Below are positions 7,001 through 16,883 of a stretch of 18,543 nucleotides of DNA, in pieces. The notes beneath the pieces are model-generated. The model saw only the letters and a list, made by a program, of their open reading frames with translations. It ran no database searches and had not been told where the DNA came from. The DNA is taken from contig CAZVSC010000056.1 of assembly GCA_964629325.1 (NCBI GenBank), positions 1-18,543 of the forward strand. Reading direction: 5' to 3'. The position numbers and the translations under genes are program-made. Source of the stretch: Eutrophocola sp964629325. Lineage in GTDB: Bacteria; Pseudomonadota; Gammaproteobacteria; Pseudomonadales; Pseudohongiellaceae. Every line of letters starts with the position of its first letter. The first letter of the stretch is position 1.

Positions 7001-8335
7001 CTTACCCTCGATCAATACCGGCTCGAACGCCTGGATACCGAGACGGTGCAGGGTCGGCGCGCGGTTGAGCAGAATCGGATGTTCGCGAATGACTTCAGCC
7101 AGGATATCCCAGACTTCCGCAGTTTCCTTTTCGACCATCTTCTTGGCGGCCTTGATGGTGGTGGCGACGCCACGCAGGATCAGCTTGCCGAGAATGAAAG
7201 GCTTGAACAGCTCCAGCGCCATTTTCTTCGGCAGGCCGCACTGGTGCAGCTTCAGGGTCGGACCGACCACGATCACGGAACGGCCGGAGTAGTCGACACG
7301 CTTGCCAAGGAGGTTCTGGCGGAAACGACCCTGCTTGCCCTTGATCATATCGGCAAGAGACTTCAGCGGACGTTTGTTGGAGCCGGTGATGGCACGGCCG
7401 CGACGGCCGTTGTCCAGCAGGGCATCCACGGATTCCTGCAGCATGCGCTTTTCGTTGCGCACGATGATGTCAGGCGCGTTCAGGTCCAGCAGCCTCTTGA
7501 GGCGGTTGTTCCTGTTGATGACGCGGCGGTACAGGTCGTTCAGGTCAGAGGTCGCGAAACGGCCGCCATCGAGCGGTACCAGCGGACGCAGGTCCGGCGG
7601 CAGCACAGGCAGGACGTTCAGCACCATCCACTCCGGCTTGTTGCCGGAATTGACGAAGCCGTCCAGCAGTTTCAGGCGCTTGGACAGTTTCTTCAGCTTG
7701 GTTTCGGAATTGGTCTGCGGGATTTCCTCGCGCAGGCGATTGGCTTCGACGTTGACGTCCATGCTGGACATCAGGTCCTGCACGGCTTCCGCGCCCATCT
7801 TGGCTTCGAAGTCGTCACCGAATTCTTCCAGGGCTTCGTAGTACTGCTCGTCAGACAGCAGCTGGCCCTTCTCGAGGGTGGTCATGCCAGGATCGGTGAC
7901 CACGAAAGATTCAAAGTACAGCACGCGCTCGATATCGCGCAGGGTCATGTCAAGCAGCAGGCCGATACGGGACGGCAGCGACTTCAGGAACCAGATATGC
8001 GCGACAGGGCTGGCCAGTTCGATATGACCCATGCGCTCGCGACGGACCTTGGACAGCGCGACTTCAACGCCGCACTTTTCACAGATCACACCGCGGTGCT
8101 TCAGGCGCTTGTACTTGCCGCACAGGCACTCGTAGTCCTTGACCGGCCCGAAGATCTTGGCACAGAAAAGGCCGTCGCGCTCAGGCTTGAAGGTACGGTA
8201 GTTGATGGTTTCGGGTTTTTTCACTTCCCCGAAAGACCAGGACCGAATCAGCTGCGGTGATGCCAGGCCGATGCGGATTGAATCGAAGTCTTCAATCTGG
8301 GTCTGTGATTTCAATAAACCTAACAGGTCTTTCAT
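4088..8335 (-). CDS. rpoC: DNA-directed RNA polymerase subunit beta'
   Basis: RpoC contributes the clamp, bridge helix, trigger loop and catalytic aspartates of RNA polymerase. It has 1415 residues (E. coli 1407). The N-terminal zinc ribbon has C70, C72, C85 and C88. The catalytic loop NADFDGDQ has its three aspartates at 460, 462 and 464. The second zinc site has C814, C887, C894 and C897. The bridge-helix segment around LADTALKTANSGYLTRR is near 784-799. The C-terminus is acidic (QKDEEE). The ATG at 8335 has TGGAGG six bases upstream and begins the expected MKDLLGLLK. It lies 78 bp after rpoB and is followed immediately by the heptad repeat array. Confidence 0.98.
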   Translation of the reverse strand: MKDLLGLLKSQTQIEDFDSIRIGLASPQLIRSWSFGEVKKPETINYRTFKPERDGLFCAKIFGPVKDYECLCGKYKRLKHRGVICEKCGVEVALSKVRRERMGHIELASPVAHIWFLKSLPSRIGLLLDMTLRDIERVLYFESFVVTDPGMTTLEKGQLLSDEQYYEALEEFGDDFEAKMGAEAVQDLMSSMDVNVEANRLREEIPQTNSETKLKKLSKRLKLLDGFVNSGNKPEWMVLNVLPVLPPDLRPLVPLDGGRFATSDLNDLYRRVINRNNRLKRLLDLNAPDIIVRNEKRMLQESVDALLDNGRRGRAITGSNKRPLKSLADMIKGKQGRFRQNLLGKRVDYSGRSVIVVGPTLKLHQCGLPKKMALELFKPFILGKLILRGVATTIKAAKKMVEKETAEVWDILAEVIREHPILLNRAPTLHRLGIQAFEPVLIEGKAIQLHPLVCAAYNADFDGDQMAVHVPLTLEAQLEARTLMMSTNNILSPASGEPIIVPSQDVVLGLYYMTRKRVNAKGEGMVFANVDEVLKAFSTNAAHLQASIKVRLTEVLFDENREKQEYTSLVETTVGRVILFSIVPAGLPFSMVNQKMAKKQISHIINMCYRNVGLKETVIFADQLMYMGYRYSTWSGSSIGVNDFVIPDEKATLIGEAEAEVAEIESQFASGLVTQGEKYNKVIDIWSRANDQVAKSMMDGLSKEKVTNRDGEEVDQESFNSVYVYSDSGARGSPAQIRQLAGMRGLMAKPDGSIIETPITANFREGLNVLQYFISTHGARKGLADTALKTANSGYLTRRLVDISQDLVIKEEDCGTDQGLNASPVIEGGDIIAPLGELVLGRVLARDALDSDGSTIIEAGIMIDEKLVDRLETAGVDEVIVRSPITCEADNGICRKCYGRDLARGHLANIGEAVGVVAAQSIGEPGTQLTMRTFHIGGAASRATASDNVQIKTDGTIHLHNMKTVERTNGDLVVVSRSGELIVNDTNGREKERYKLPYGAVVRGADKSEVKAGQVVATWDPHTHPIVVEVAGKVKFASMEEGLSVKRQTDEITGLTNITVMDVSERPSGGKELRPAITLVDGKGKEQTLPGTNVPAHYFLPAKAIVGVEDGAQVNIGDVIARIPQEGSKTRDITGGLPRVADLFEARKPKEPAILAEISGTVSFGKETKGKRRLVITPTDGVNPIDGSSHYEVLIPKWRQMTVFEGEYIERGEVVSDGPPNPHDILRLKGVEALAHYIVNEVQDVYRLQGVRINDKHIEVIVRQMLRKAEILEMGDSSFIKGEQVEYIRVRSENARLVEEGKEPAKFDRILLGITKASLATESFISAASFQETTRVLTEAAVTGKQDFLQGLKENVVVGRLIPAGTGLSYHENRKRQAESRHSSDEGPSASEVESALIEALAESESKAAQKDEEE

Positions 8336-8413
8336 TCTTTGCCTCCACCCCCTTGTCAGGGGTTGATCATTTATCCGGAATTTACGTCTTTATTCAGATG
8401 ATAAATTTCCGAA
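8336..8413 (-). other. rpoB-rpoC spacer with two small hairpins
   Basis: The 78-bp spacer holds a CGGAA(a)TTT/AAATTCCG stem and a short CCCC/GGGG hairpin (8349-8352 with 8359-8362) just before the rpoC ribosome binding site. Neither has a T-run. They look like local structure rather than a terminator. Confidence 0.35.
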
Positions 8414-12496
<4,083 letters not shown>

Positions 12497-12573
12497 CAGC
12501 CGTTCCTAAAGTGATTTTATTCCAGTCTTTTCCTGCCATCCCCTGCCCGACTTCCCGTCTTTGGACAAGGTGT

Positions 12574-12589
12574 CAGGGAGCGACCCCTG
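12574..12589. repeat. REP-like palindrome (CAGGG-AGCGAC-CCCTG)
   Basis: CAGGG and CCCTG flank a 6-nt loop, inside the slightly larger context GTGTCAGGGAGCGACCCC. The small GC-rich imperfect palindrome in a spacer resembles repetitive extragenic palindromes. Only one copy is visible in the window, so whether it is repetitive in the genome is unknown. Confidence 0.3.
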
Positions 12590-12599
12590 TACCACTTAA

Positions 12600-12617
12600 C
12601 CTGTCTCAACAGACAGG
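12600..12617 (-). other. Tight 7-bp hairpin upstream of rpoB
   Basis: CCTGTCT pairs perfectly with AGACAGG around the loop CAAC. On the minus strand it is followed by TTAAGTGG, without a T-run. It could be part of the partial attenuation expected between rplL and rpoB, but it lacks a terminator tail. Confidence 0.4.
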
Positions 12618-12695
12618 CGAAATTCTTCCGTTTTAGTGTGCCGTTTGCAAAGTTCGGCAACTGTTCGCCGCGCCAAAGTTGCCCAGCTCTGCGTT

Positions 12696-12734
12696 GGAAA
12701 AGTTTGCAATAGAACCACTATTGCCGCACTTTCC
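12696..12734 (-). other. Extended stem-loop in the rplL-rpoB spacer
   Basis: GCAATAG (12706-12712) pairs with CTATTGC (12718-12724) around a 5-nt loop. Beyond a small internal loop, GGAAAAGT (12696-12703) pairs with ACTTTCC (12728-12734) with one bulged base. The total is about 14 bp. It may be part of the processing or attenuation structure before rpoB. Confidence 0.5.
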
Positions 12735-12800
12735 CGCCTTGATCTGAACACTTTGGCTGTGTTCCTTAGTTACCTAACTTCACAACCGGCCCACTAGGCC

Positions 12801-12858
12801 GAAGCACTGAAAGGCGGCATTCCAGTACTGGAATGCCACCTTCCGGAAGCAGTGCTTC
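12801..12858 (-). promoter_or_regulatory. Long double-stranded stem, candidate RNase III processing site
   Basis: An outer 9-bp stem (GAAGCACTG with CAGTGCTTC; 12801-12809 with 12850-12858) encloses a perfect 22-bp palindrome with half-site GGCATTCCAGT (12816-12837). The inner stem is extended by five more pairs. One of these (12815 with 12838) is G-U in the minus-strand RNA but a mismatch in the plus-strand RNA, which favours an RNA structure made from the minus strand. The stem starts 25 bp after the rplL stop. E. coli has an RNase III cut between rplL and rpoB, so this is the natural candidate here. Confidence 0.6.
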
Positions 12859-12882
12859 AAACAAGCAATCAACTTGACGTTG

Positions 12883-13266
12883 TTACTTGAGCTCGACAGT
12901 AGCGCCGGCTTCTTCAAGTTCTTTCTTGAATTTTTCGGCTTCGTCTTTGCTTGCACCTTCTTTAACGGGTGACGGTGCACCATCAACCAGATCCTTGGCT
13001 TCTTTCAGGCCAAGACCGGTAATTGCACGTACTGCCTTGATGACGTTGACCTTCTTTTCGCCGGCAGATGCCAGGATGACGTCGAATTCGTCTTTCTCGG
13101 CAGCAGCGCCAGCGCCGGCATCGCCAGCAGCGGCAGGTGCAGCAACCGCAACAGCTGCGGCAGCGGATACACCAAACTTCTCTTCCATTGCTGAAACCAG
13201 TTCAACTACGTCCATGACGGACAGTTCAGCAATACCTTCAAGGATTTCTTCTTTAGACAGAGCCAT
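12883..13266 (-). CDS. rplL: 50S ribosomal protein L7/L12
   Basis: L7/L12 forms dimers on the L10 stalk that recruit and activate EF-Tu, EF-G, IF2 and RF3. The 127 residues show the three usual parts: an N-terminal dimerisation helix pair (about 1-33, MALSKEEILEGIAELSVMDV...), an alanine/glycine-rich flexible hinge (about 34-56) and a compact C-terminal domain (about 58-127) with the factor-binding KKVNVIKAVRAITGLGLKEAK segment. TAGGAG precedes the ATG by about 11 bases. It is 66 bp downstream of rplJ, with a hairpin in the spacer, and is followed by the structured rplL-rpoB spacer. Confidence 0.97.
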   Translation of the reverse strand: MALSKEEILEGIAELSVMDVVELVSAMEEKFGVSAAAAVAVAAPAAAGDAGAGAAAEKDEFDVILASAGEKKVNVIKAVRAITGLGLKEAKDLVDGAPSPVKEGASKDEAEKFKKELEEAGATVELK

Positions 13267-13307
13267 GACTCATATCTCCTATAGATGTTGTGTAAACGTT
13301 AGTAACC

Positions 13308-13331
13308 CCGGCAAGGCACAAGCCTTTCCGG
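13308..13331 (-). other. Hairpin in the rplJ-rplL spacer
   Basis: AAGGC pairs with GCCTT around a 4-nt loop, and an outer CCGG/CCGG pair extends the stem across a one-base mismatch on each side. It begins one base after the rplJ stop. It lacks a T-run. Because L7/L12 is made in excess of L10, a structure here could affect rplL translation or mRNA stability; this is inference. Confidence 0.45.
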
Positions 13332-13332
13332 T

Positions 13333-13863
13333 TCAAGCTGCGTCCTGTTTCTGGTCGCGTACCGCCGCCACCGCGCGAGTTACCTTGCTCGGTACTTCGT
13401 TGATGGTACGTGCCAGTTTGGTCACCGGTGCCAGCATCACGCTCATCAGCGTGGCGATCGCCTGATCGTAGGTAGGCAGTTTTGCCAACACATCGATCTG
13501 CGAAGGAGGCAGCAGGTTTCCGCTAACAGCGAGTGCCTTGACCTGGAACTTTTCATTTTCCTTGGCAAAATCCTTGAGGACGCGGGCAGCCGCGCCGGGA
13601 TCTTCCTGGGAAAAAGCCAGGATGGTCGGACCAACCAGCACTTCATTGAGACATTCATAATCTGTCCCGGCGACGGCACGCTTGAGCAGGGTGTTCCTTA
13701 CAACACGCAGGTACACCTTGTTGTCACGAGCGATCTTGCGAAGTGCGGTCATCTTCTCCACAGAGGTGCCGTGGTAATCGGCAAGCACTGCGGACAAAGC
13801 ACCTTTAGCAGCTTCGTTGACTTCAGCGACGATCTGCCGCTTGTCTTCGATACGAATAGCCAC
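13333..13863 (-). CDS. rplJ: 50S ribosomal protein L10
   Basis: L10 anchors the L7/L12 dimers to 23S rRNA at the stalk base and represses its own mRNA. The 176 residues carry the N-terminal rRNA-binding domain (VLADYHGTSVEKMTALRK at about 27-44, VVRNTLLKRAV at about 54-64) and a C-terminal helical tail that binds L7/L12. The start codon is GTG (13863-13861), chosen because it begins the expected MAIRIEDKRQIV and has AAGGAG 11 bases upstream; no in-frame ATG fits. It is preceded by a 498-bp spacer containing an L10-type leader and followed 66 bp later by rplL. Confidence 0.96.
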   Translation of the reverse strand: MAIRIEDKRQIVAEVNEAAKGALSAVLADYHGTSVEKMTALRKIARDNKVYLRVVRNTLLKRAVAGTDYECLNEVLVGPTILAFSQEDPGAAARVLKDFAKENEKFQVKALAVSGNLLPPSQIDVLAKLPTYDQAIATLMSVMLAPVTKLARTINEVPSKVTRAVAAVRDQKQDAA

Positions 13864-13989
13864 TATTTAGTTACTCCTTAGGTTTCGGTTATTGCAATAA
13901 CTGCTACGCTCAGCATCTCTTCGTTAAAAAGTTATTCCCGCTTAGTCATGTACCTCAGTACTATCCTTGCGTGAAAAACTTTTTGCCTC

Positions 13990-14019
13990 GATCTACTTTC
14001 GCTCGCGACGCTATGTCAA
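13990..14019 (-). promoter_or_regulatory. Possible weak promoter inside the rplJ leader
   Basis: A perfect TTGACA (14019-14014) is followed after 18 bp by TAGATC (13995-13990), a poor -10. If used, transcripts would lack the upstream L10 leader. The weak -10 makes this doubtful. Confidence 0.25.
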
Positions 14020-14119
14020 CAACCTGTTATGAAGGCAAAACTCACCTTCAACCTGCTGTTTCAAAACTCAACGCTTTAAAACAGCCTTTTTGTCTGGTGA
14101 TAAATCCGGCGATACGGCT

Positions 14120-14250
14120 GCCGGACGGGTTACACCATCTGCGCAGGAAATATTAAGTAGGCATTCTTTGGCTCAGGTGGTACGGCATTCTTGCCTTACC
14201 AACCAATCCTCAGGGAGCTTACTCCTGCGGTCTTTGACGGTCCTGCAGGC
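14120..14250 (-). promoter_or_regulatory. Ribosomal protein L10 leader (autoregulatory RNA)
   Basis: On the minus strand, AAAGACCGCAGGA is followed about 80 nt later by TCCTGCGCAGATGGTGTAACCC. CGCAGGA (14229-14223) and TCCTGCG (14148-14142) pair to close a junction. Inside are GGAG/CTCC (14215-14226 region) and a GGTA-GGCA/TGCC-TACC stem (14178-14199). The layout and the AAGACCG...GCAGAnGGTG words agree with my recollection of the gammaproteobacterial L10 leader, where the L10-L7/L12 complex binds and represses translation. Exact boundaries are approximate. Confidence 0.65.
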
Positions 14251-14315
14251 AGCGCCTGCAACACCCCAAAGTCGGTTTTCGCTACCACCCTGTTGTGGAA
14301 AATACAGGGGGAGCA

Positions 14316-14351
14316 CTGCCTGGTGATGTCGGTAGCGACACCACCGGGCAG
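14316..14351 (-). other. Strong stem-loop directly after rplA
   Basis: GGTGATGTCG pairs with CGACACCACC (14322-14331 with 14336-14345) around a 4-nt loop, extended by CTGCC/GGCAG (14316-14320 with 14347-14351) across one mismatch. The pair 14326-14341 is G-U in the minus-strand RNA but A-C in the plus-strand RNA, consistent with a role in the minus-strand transcript. The sequence after it (TGCTCCCC) is not T-rich, so it is probably a processing or stability structure rather than a full terminator. Confidence 0.5.
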
Positions 14352-14361
14352 GAAAAGTCGT

Positions 14362-15057
14362 TTAAAAATCCAGTGACGAATGGTCTACCAGGACGCCGGG
14401 GCCCATGGTGGAAGACAGCACCACCTTCTGGACATAGGTACCCTTGGCAGAAGCCGGCTTGGCCTTTTTCAGGTCAGCCAGCAGAGCTTCCAGGTTGCCT
14501 TTGACGGCTGCGGTTTCGAAACCCACTTTACCGATACCGCCGTGGATGATGCCGTTCTTGTCAGTACGGTAACGAACCTGGCCAGCCTTGGTGTTTTTGA
14601 CGGCTGTTTCCACGTCCGGGGTCACCGTTCCGACCTTCGGGTTCGGCATCAGGCCTTTCGGGCCCAGGATGGTGCCCAGCTGCCCAACCACACGCATGGC
14701 GTCCGGCGTGGCTATGACCACATCAAAATCTATATTGCCGGCCTTGATGCTGGCGGCGAGATCTTCAAAGCCGACGATGTCGGCACCGGCAGCCTTGGCC
14801 TTGTCGGCATTGGCGCCCTGGGCGAACACTGCGACGCGGACGGTCTTGCCAGTACCATGGGGCAGCGTGGTGGCACCACGGACAGCCTGGTCGGATTTCC
14901 TGGCATCGATGCCAAGATTGATGGCAACGTCGATGGATTCCTTGAACTTGACGGTGGAAAGTTCATTGATCAGCTTTACAGCTTCATCAATGGTATACGC
15001 CTTGCCAGCCTCGATTTTTTCCGCAATCATTTTTGCGCGTTTGGTCAACTTGGCCAT
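14362..15057 (-). CDS. rplA: 50S ribosomal protein L1
   Basis: L1 forms the mobile stalk at the ribosomal exit site, helps release deacylated tRNA and represses translation of the rplK-rplA mRNA. The 231 residues are full length (E. coli 234), with MAKLTKRAKMIAEKIE at the start, the signature GPKGLMPNPKVGTV at 132-145 and the closing VVLSSTMGPGV segment. The ATG overlaps the rplK stop by one base (TAATG), implying translational coupling, and GAGGGGG in the end of rplK serves as its ribosome binding site. It is followed by the 498-bp spacer before rplJ. Confidence 0.97.
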   Translation of the reverse strand: MAKLTKRAKMIAEKIEAGKAYTIDEAVKLINELSTVKFKESIDVAINLGIDARKSDQAVRGATTLPHGTGKTVRVAVFAQGANADKAKAAGADIVGFEDLAASIKAGNIDFDVVIATPDAMRVVGQLGTILGPKGLMPNPKVGTVTPDVETAVKNTKAGQVRYRTDKNGIIHGGIGKVGFETAAVKGNLEALLADLKKAKPASAKGTYVQKVVLSSTMGPGVLVDHSSLDF

Positions 15058-15491
15058 TACACCACCCCCTCGGTTTCAATGCCGGCACTACGACAAGTAC
15101 CAGCAAGTGTCCTGACGGCTGCGTCCATATCGGCTGCGGTCAGGTCGGGCATCTTGATCTTGGCCACTTCTTCCAGCTGGGCGCGGGTCAGCTTACCGAC
15201 TTTCTCGGTATTCGGGCGACCACTGCCGCTCTTGATGCCTGCTGCTTTTTTCAGCAACACACCCGCTGGCGGGGTCTTGGTGATAAAGGTAAAACTGCGA
15301 TCGGCGTAAACAGTGATCACAACCGGAATGGGCAAGCCGGGCTCAACGCTCTGTGTTTCCGCGTTGAAGGCTTTACAGAATTCCATGATGTTCACACCGT
15401 GCTGGCCCAGTGCAGGACCAACGGGGGGGCTTGGGTTGGCTTTACCTGCCGCAACCTGCAGCTTGATATAAGCCAGTACTTTCTTTGCCAT
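15057..15491 (-). CDS. rplK: 50S ribosomal protein L11
   Basis: L11 binds the 23S rRNA GTPase-associated region, where EF-G and RelA act and thiostrepton binds. The 144 residues match the family (E. coli 142): the N-terminal proline-rich PPVGPALGQHGVNIMEFC at about 22-39, TKTPPAGVLLKKAAGI at about 71-86, and an rRNA-binding C-terminal domain. A perfect TAAGGAGG lies about five bases before the ATG. It is separated from nusG by 154 bp that include hairpins, and its stop codon overlaps the rplA start. Confidence 0.97.
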   Translation of the reverse strand: MAKKVLAYIKLQVAAGKANPSPPVGPALGQHGVNIMEFCKAFNAETQSVEPGLPIPVVITVYADRSFTFITKTPPAGVLLKKAAGIKSGSGRPNTEKVGKLTRAQLEEVAKIKMPDLTAADMDAAVRTLAGTCRSAGIETEGVV

Positions 15492-15515
15492 GATGGCCTC
15501 CTTATGGGTGCATGC

Positions 15516-15558
15516 GCAGGACCAAAATCCTGCTCCCCTGGCGCTGGCCCCTCAGGGG
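15516..15558 (-). promoter_or_regulatory. rplK leader hairpins, candidate L1 binding site
   Basis: Two adjacent stems lie just before the rplK ribosome binding site: GCAGGA/TCCTGC (15516-15521 with 15528-15533) and CCCCTG/CAGGGG (15535-15540 with 15553-15558). A competing CGCTG/CAGCG pairing is also possible. In E. coli L1 represses rplK-rplA by binding a leader structure at this place that mimics its 23S site. I did not match the L1 consensus base by base. Confidence 0.4.
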
Positions 15559-15645
15559 TTCAGCGACTTTTTATTTCGAGTGCCCGGTCAGACCGGCCAC
15601 CCACCTGAAACGTCAATGCGGTCACGGCAAGCCGCGACCATGAAT

Positions 15646-16194
15646 TTAGCCCTTTTCTACCTGGGAAAATTCAAGCTCAACGGGCGTTGACCGCCCGAAA
15701 ATAGAGACAGCCACACGTACGCGGCTCTTCTCGTAATTTACTTCCTCCACCGTGCCGGTGAAGTCGTTGAACGGCCCATCGACTACGCGCACCAGTTCGC
15801 CAGGCTCGTATACGGTCTTGTGCGAAGGCTTGTCGACGGTTTCTATCAGCCTGTTCATGATTTCATCTACTTCACGCTGGGTGATCGGCGCCGGTTTTTC
15901 CGCGGTACCGCCTATGAAACCCATCACGCGCGGGGTTTCTTTCACCAGGTGCCAGGTGTCGTCATTGAGTACCATCTGCAGCAAGACGTAGCCCGGGAAA
16001 AACTTGCGCTCGCTTTTCCGCTTCTGGCCGCCGCGCATTTCCAGCACCTCTTCAGTCGGAACAAGCACGTCGCCGAACAGGTCCTTGAGCGGTGACAGGC
16101 TGATTCTTTCCTCGAGCGCCTGCTTTACCTTGCGCTCATAGCCGGAATAGGCATGTACCACATACCAGCGCTTACCATTTTCGGATGCCGACAT
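15646..16194 (-). CDS. nusG: Transcription termination/antitermination factor NusG
   Basis: NusG binds RNA polymerase through its N-terminal NGN domain, and through its C-terminal KOW domain binds either Rho or S10. With the ATG at 16194 it has 182 residues (E. coli 181). The NGN domain is about 8-110 (KRWYVVHAYSGYE, RKSERKFFPGYV, RVMGFIGG). The KOW domain is about 130-182 (GELVRVVDGPFNDFTG, SIFGRSTPVELEF). F166 corresponds to E. coli F165, which contacts S10. I chose the ATG because MSASENGKRWYVV aligns with the family start; a GTG at 16239 would add 15 residues without family similarity. GAAAGG lies seven bases upstream. secE is 78 bp before it and rplK 154 bp after. Confidence 0.95.
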   Translation of the reverse strand: MSASENGKRWYVVHAYSGYERKVKQALEERISLSPLKDLFGDVLVPTEEVLEMRGGQKRKSERKFFPGYVLLQMVLNDDTWHLVKETPRVMGFIGGTAEKPAPITQREVDEIMNRLIETVDKPSHKTVYEPGELVRVVDGPFNDFTGTVEEVNYEKSRVRVAVSIFGRSTPVELEFSQVEKG

Positions 16195-16272
16195 ACTTGA
16201 GCCTTTCAGATCCTCTGATGAATTTATGCCTTGTTGCACTGTTCCGCCCTGCCTGCAGTCTTGTAACTGTTT

Positions 16273-16641
16273 CTAGCCAATGATCAGCGCGATCAGCCAG
16301 CTCAGAAACGAATCGAGGCCCCACAGGATGATTGCCACGATGATCACCACAATCACAACGATCATGGTGGTGTGCGTGGTTTCAGTCCGCGAGGGCCAGA
16401 CCACCTTGCGAATCTCGGTCCTGGCTTCCATGCAAAGCGTTACAAAAGCGCTGCCTTTGCTGGTTTGCGTCGCAATCCATCCGGCAATTCCGGCCAGGAT
16501 CAGCAGACCGATAACCCGGTAAAGCATGGATTCTGCCGCGAAATAGCTGTTGCCATAAACGCCGGCAGCAACCAGTGCAGCGACAACAACCCACTTCAGT
16601 GAGTCCAGCCTGTATTCTGTGTTTTTAACAACGTCTTTCAT
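16273..16641 (-). CDS. secE: Preprotein translocase subunit SecE
   Basis: SecE is the essential small subunit that clamps SecY in the inner-membrane SecYEG channel. The 122 residues are close to the three-helix E. coli form (127): hydrophobic segments at about 17-30 and 38-58, the conserved amphipathic region EARTEIRKVVWPSRTETTHTT at about 72-92, then a long hydrophobic helix at about 93-121. No strong ribosome binding site precedes the ATG (AACGGCT is the nearest purine-rich stretch), so translation may be weak. It lies between tRNA-Trp and nusG, the usual place. Confidence 0.95.
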   Translation of the reverse strand: MKDVVKNTEYRLDSLKWVVVAALVAAGVYGNSYFAAESMLYRVIGLLILAGIAGWIATQTSKGSAFVTLCMEARTEIRKVVWPSRTETTHTTMIVVIVVIIVAIILWGLDSFLSWLIALIIG

Positions 16642-16692
16642 AAAAGCCGTTCATATACGTCGTGTAAGTAAGGTCGTTCAAACTTCTTTGTT

Positions 16693-16730
16693 CAGTCAGT
16701 CCGGCCAATTGTGCCCGGCATTCCTGACTG
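16693..16730 (-). other. Stem-loop between tRNA-Trp and secE
   Basis: CAGTCAG (16693-16699) pairs with CTGACTG (16724-16730), with further CCGG pairing inside. It lies 10 bp after the tRNA-Trp 3' end and has no T-run. It may separate the tRNA from the secE message during processing. Confidence 0.4.
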
Positions 16731-16740
16731 GCTGCCTGTA

Positions 16741-16816
16741 TGGCAGGCCAGGAGGGAATCGAACCCCCAACCTGCGGTTTTGGAGACCGCCGCTCTGCCA
16801 ATTGAGCTACTGGCCT
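16741..16816 (-). tRNA. tRNA-Trp (anticodon CCA)
   Basis: The 76-nt gene folds as a standard cloverleaf: acceptor AGGCCAG/CTGGCCT, D arm GCTC/GAGC with loop AATTGGCA, anticodon loop CTCCAAA with CCA at 34-36, T loop TTCGATT, G73 and an encoded CCA end. It lies between tuf and secE, a common arrangement in gammaproteobacteria outside the enterics. Confidence 0.97.
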
Positions 16817-16832
16817 TTATCGTCATCCCGAA

Positions 16833-16852
16833 GCTGAAAGCCTTCTTTCAGC
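16833..16852 (-). other. Hairpin just upstream of tRNA-Trp
   Basis: GCTGAAAG pairs perfectly with CTTTCAGC around a 4-nt loop, 16 bp before the tRNA 5' end. It could guide tRNA 5' processing or be part of a weak terminator after tuf; there is no T-run. Confidence 0.4.
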
Positions 16853-16883
16853 CACTTCAACAAACAATTTCTCTTAAGACGAC

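Larger units (their letters stand above)
12497..12882 (-). other. rplL-rpoB spacer: 386 bp of structured RNA, no gene
   Basis: No convincing coding region or near-consensus promoter was found. In the direction of transcription the spacer contains a long double-stranded stem (12858-12801), a stem-loop at 12734-12696, a GGCAACT/AGTTGCC stem (12656-12683), a tight CCTGTCT/AGACAGG hairpin (12600-12617) and a CAGGG/CCCTG palindrome (12574-12589). None has a good T-run. E. coli has a partial attenuator and an RNase III cleavage site in this spacer, setting the ratio of stalk protein to polymerase. The same use here is inference. Confidence 0.6.
13864..14361 (-). other. rplA-rplJ spacer: 498 bp of leader RNA, no gene
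   Basis: I see no protein gene here. In the direction of transcription it holds a strong stem-loop just after rplA (14352-14316), a CCCTG/CAGGG hairpin, a GCAGGC/GCCTGC palindrome (14245-14259), the L10-type leader (about 14250-14120), stems TCCGGC/GCCGGA (14105-14125), GCTGTTT/AAACAGC (14054-14084) and GAAGG/CCTTC (14031-14049), a possible weak promoter, a GTAC/GTAC hairpin (13950-13961) and a 14-bp palindrome, GTTATTGCAATAAC (13888-13901), just before the rplJ ribosome binding site. Confidence 0.6.

Noticed and set aside
6527..8260. A 577-residue open frame on the plus strand
   Set aside because: It lies wholly antisense to rpoC and reads as a histidine/glutamine-rich shadow product without a domain or ribosome binding site.
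15582..15615. A promoter for rplK from TTGACG in the nusG-rplK spacer
   Set aside because: No acceptable -10 hexamer occurs at 16-18 bp from TTGACG; rplK is probably transcribed from upstream or from a promoter I cannot recognise.
16195..16239. A GTG start at 16239 that would lengthen NusG by 15 residues
   Set aside because: The ATG at 16194 gives the family-typical length and has its own ribosome binding site.
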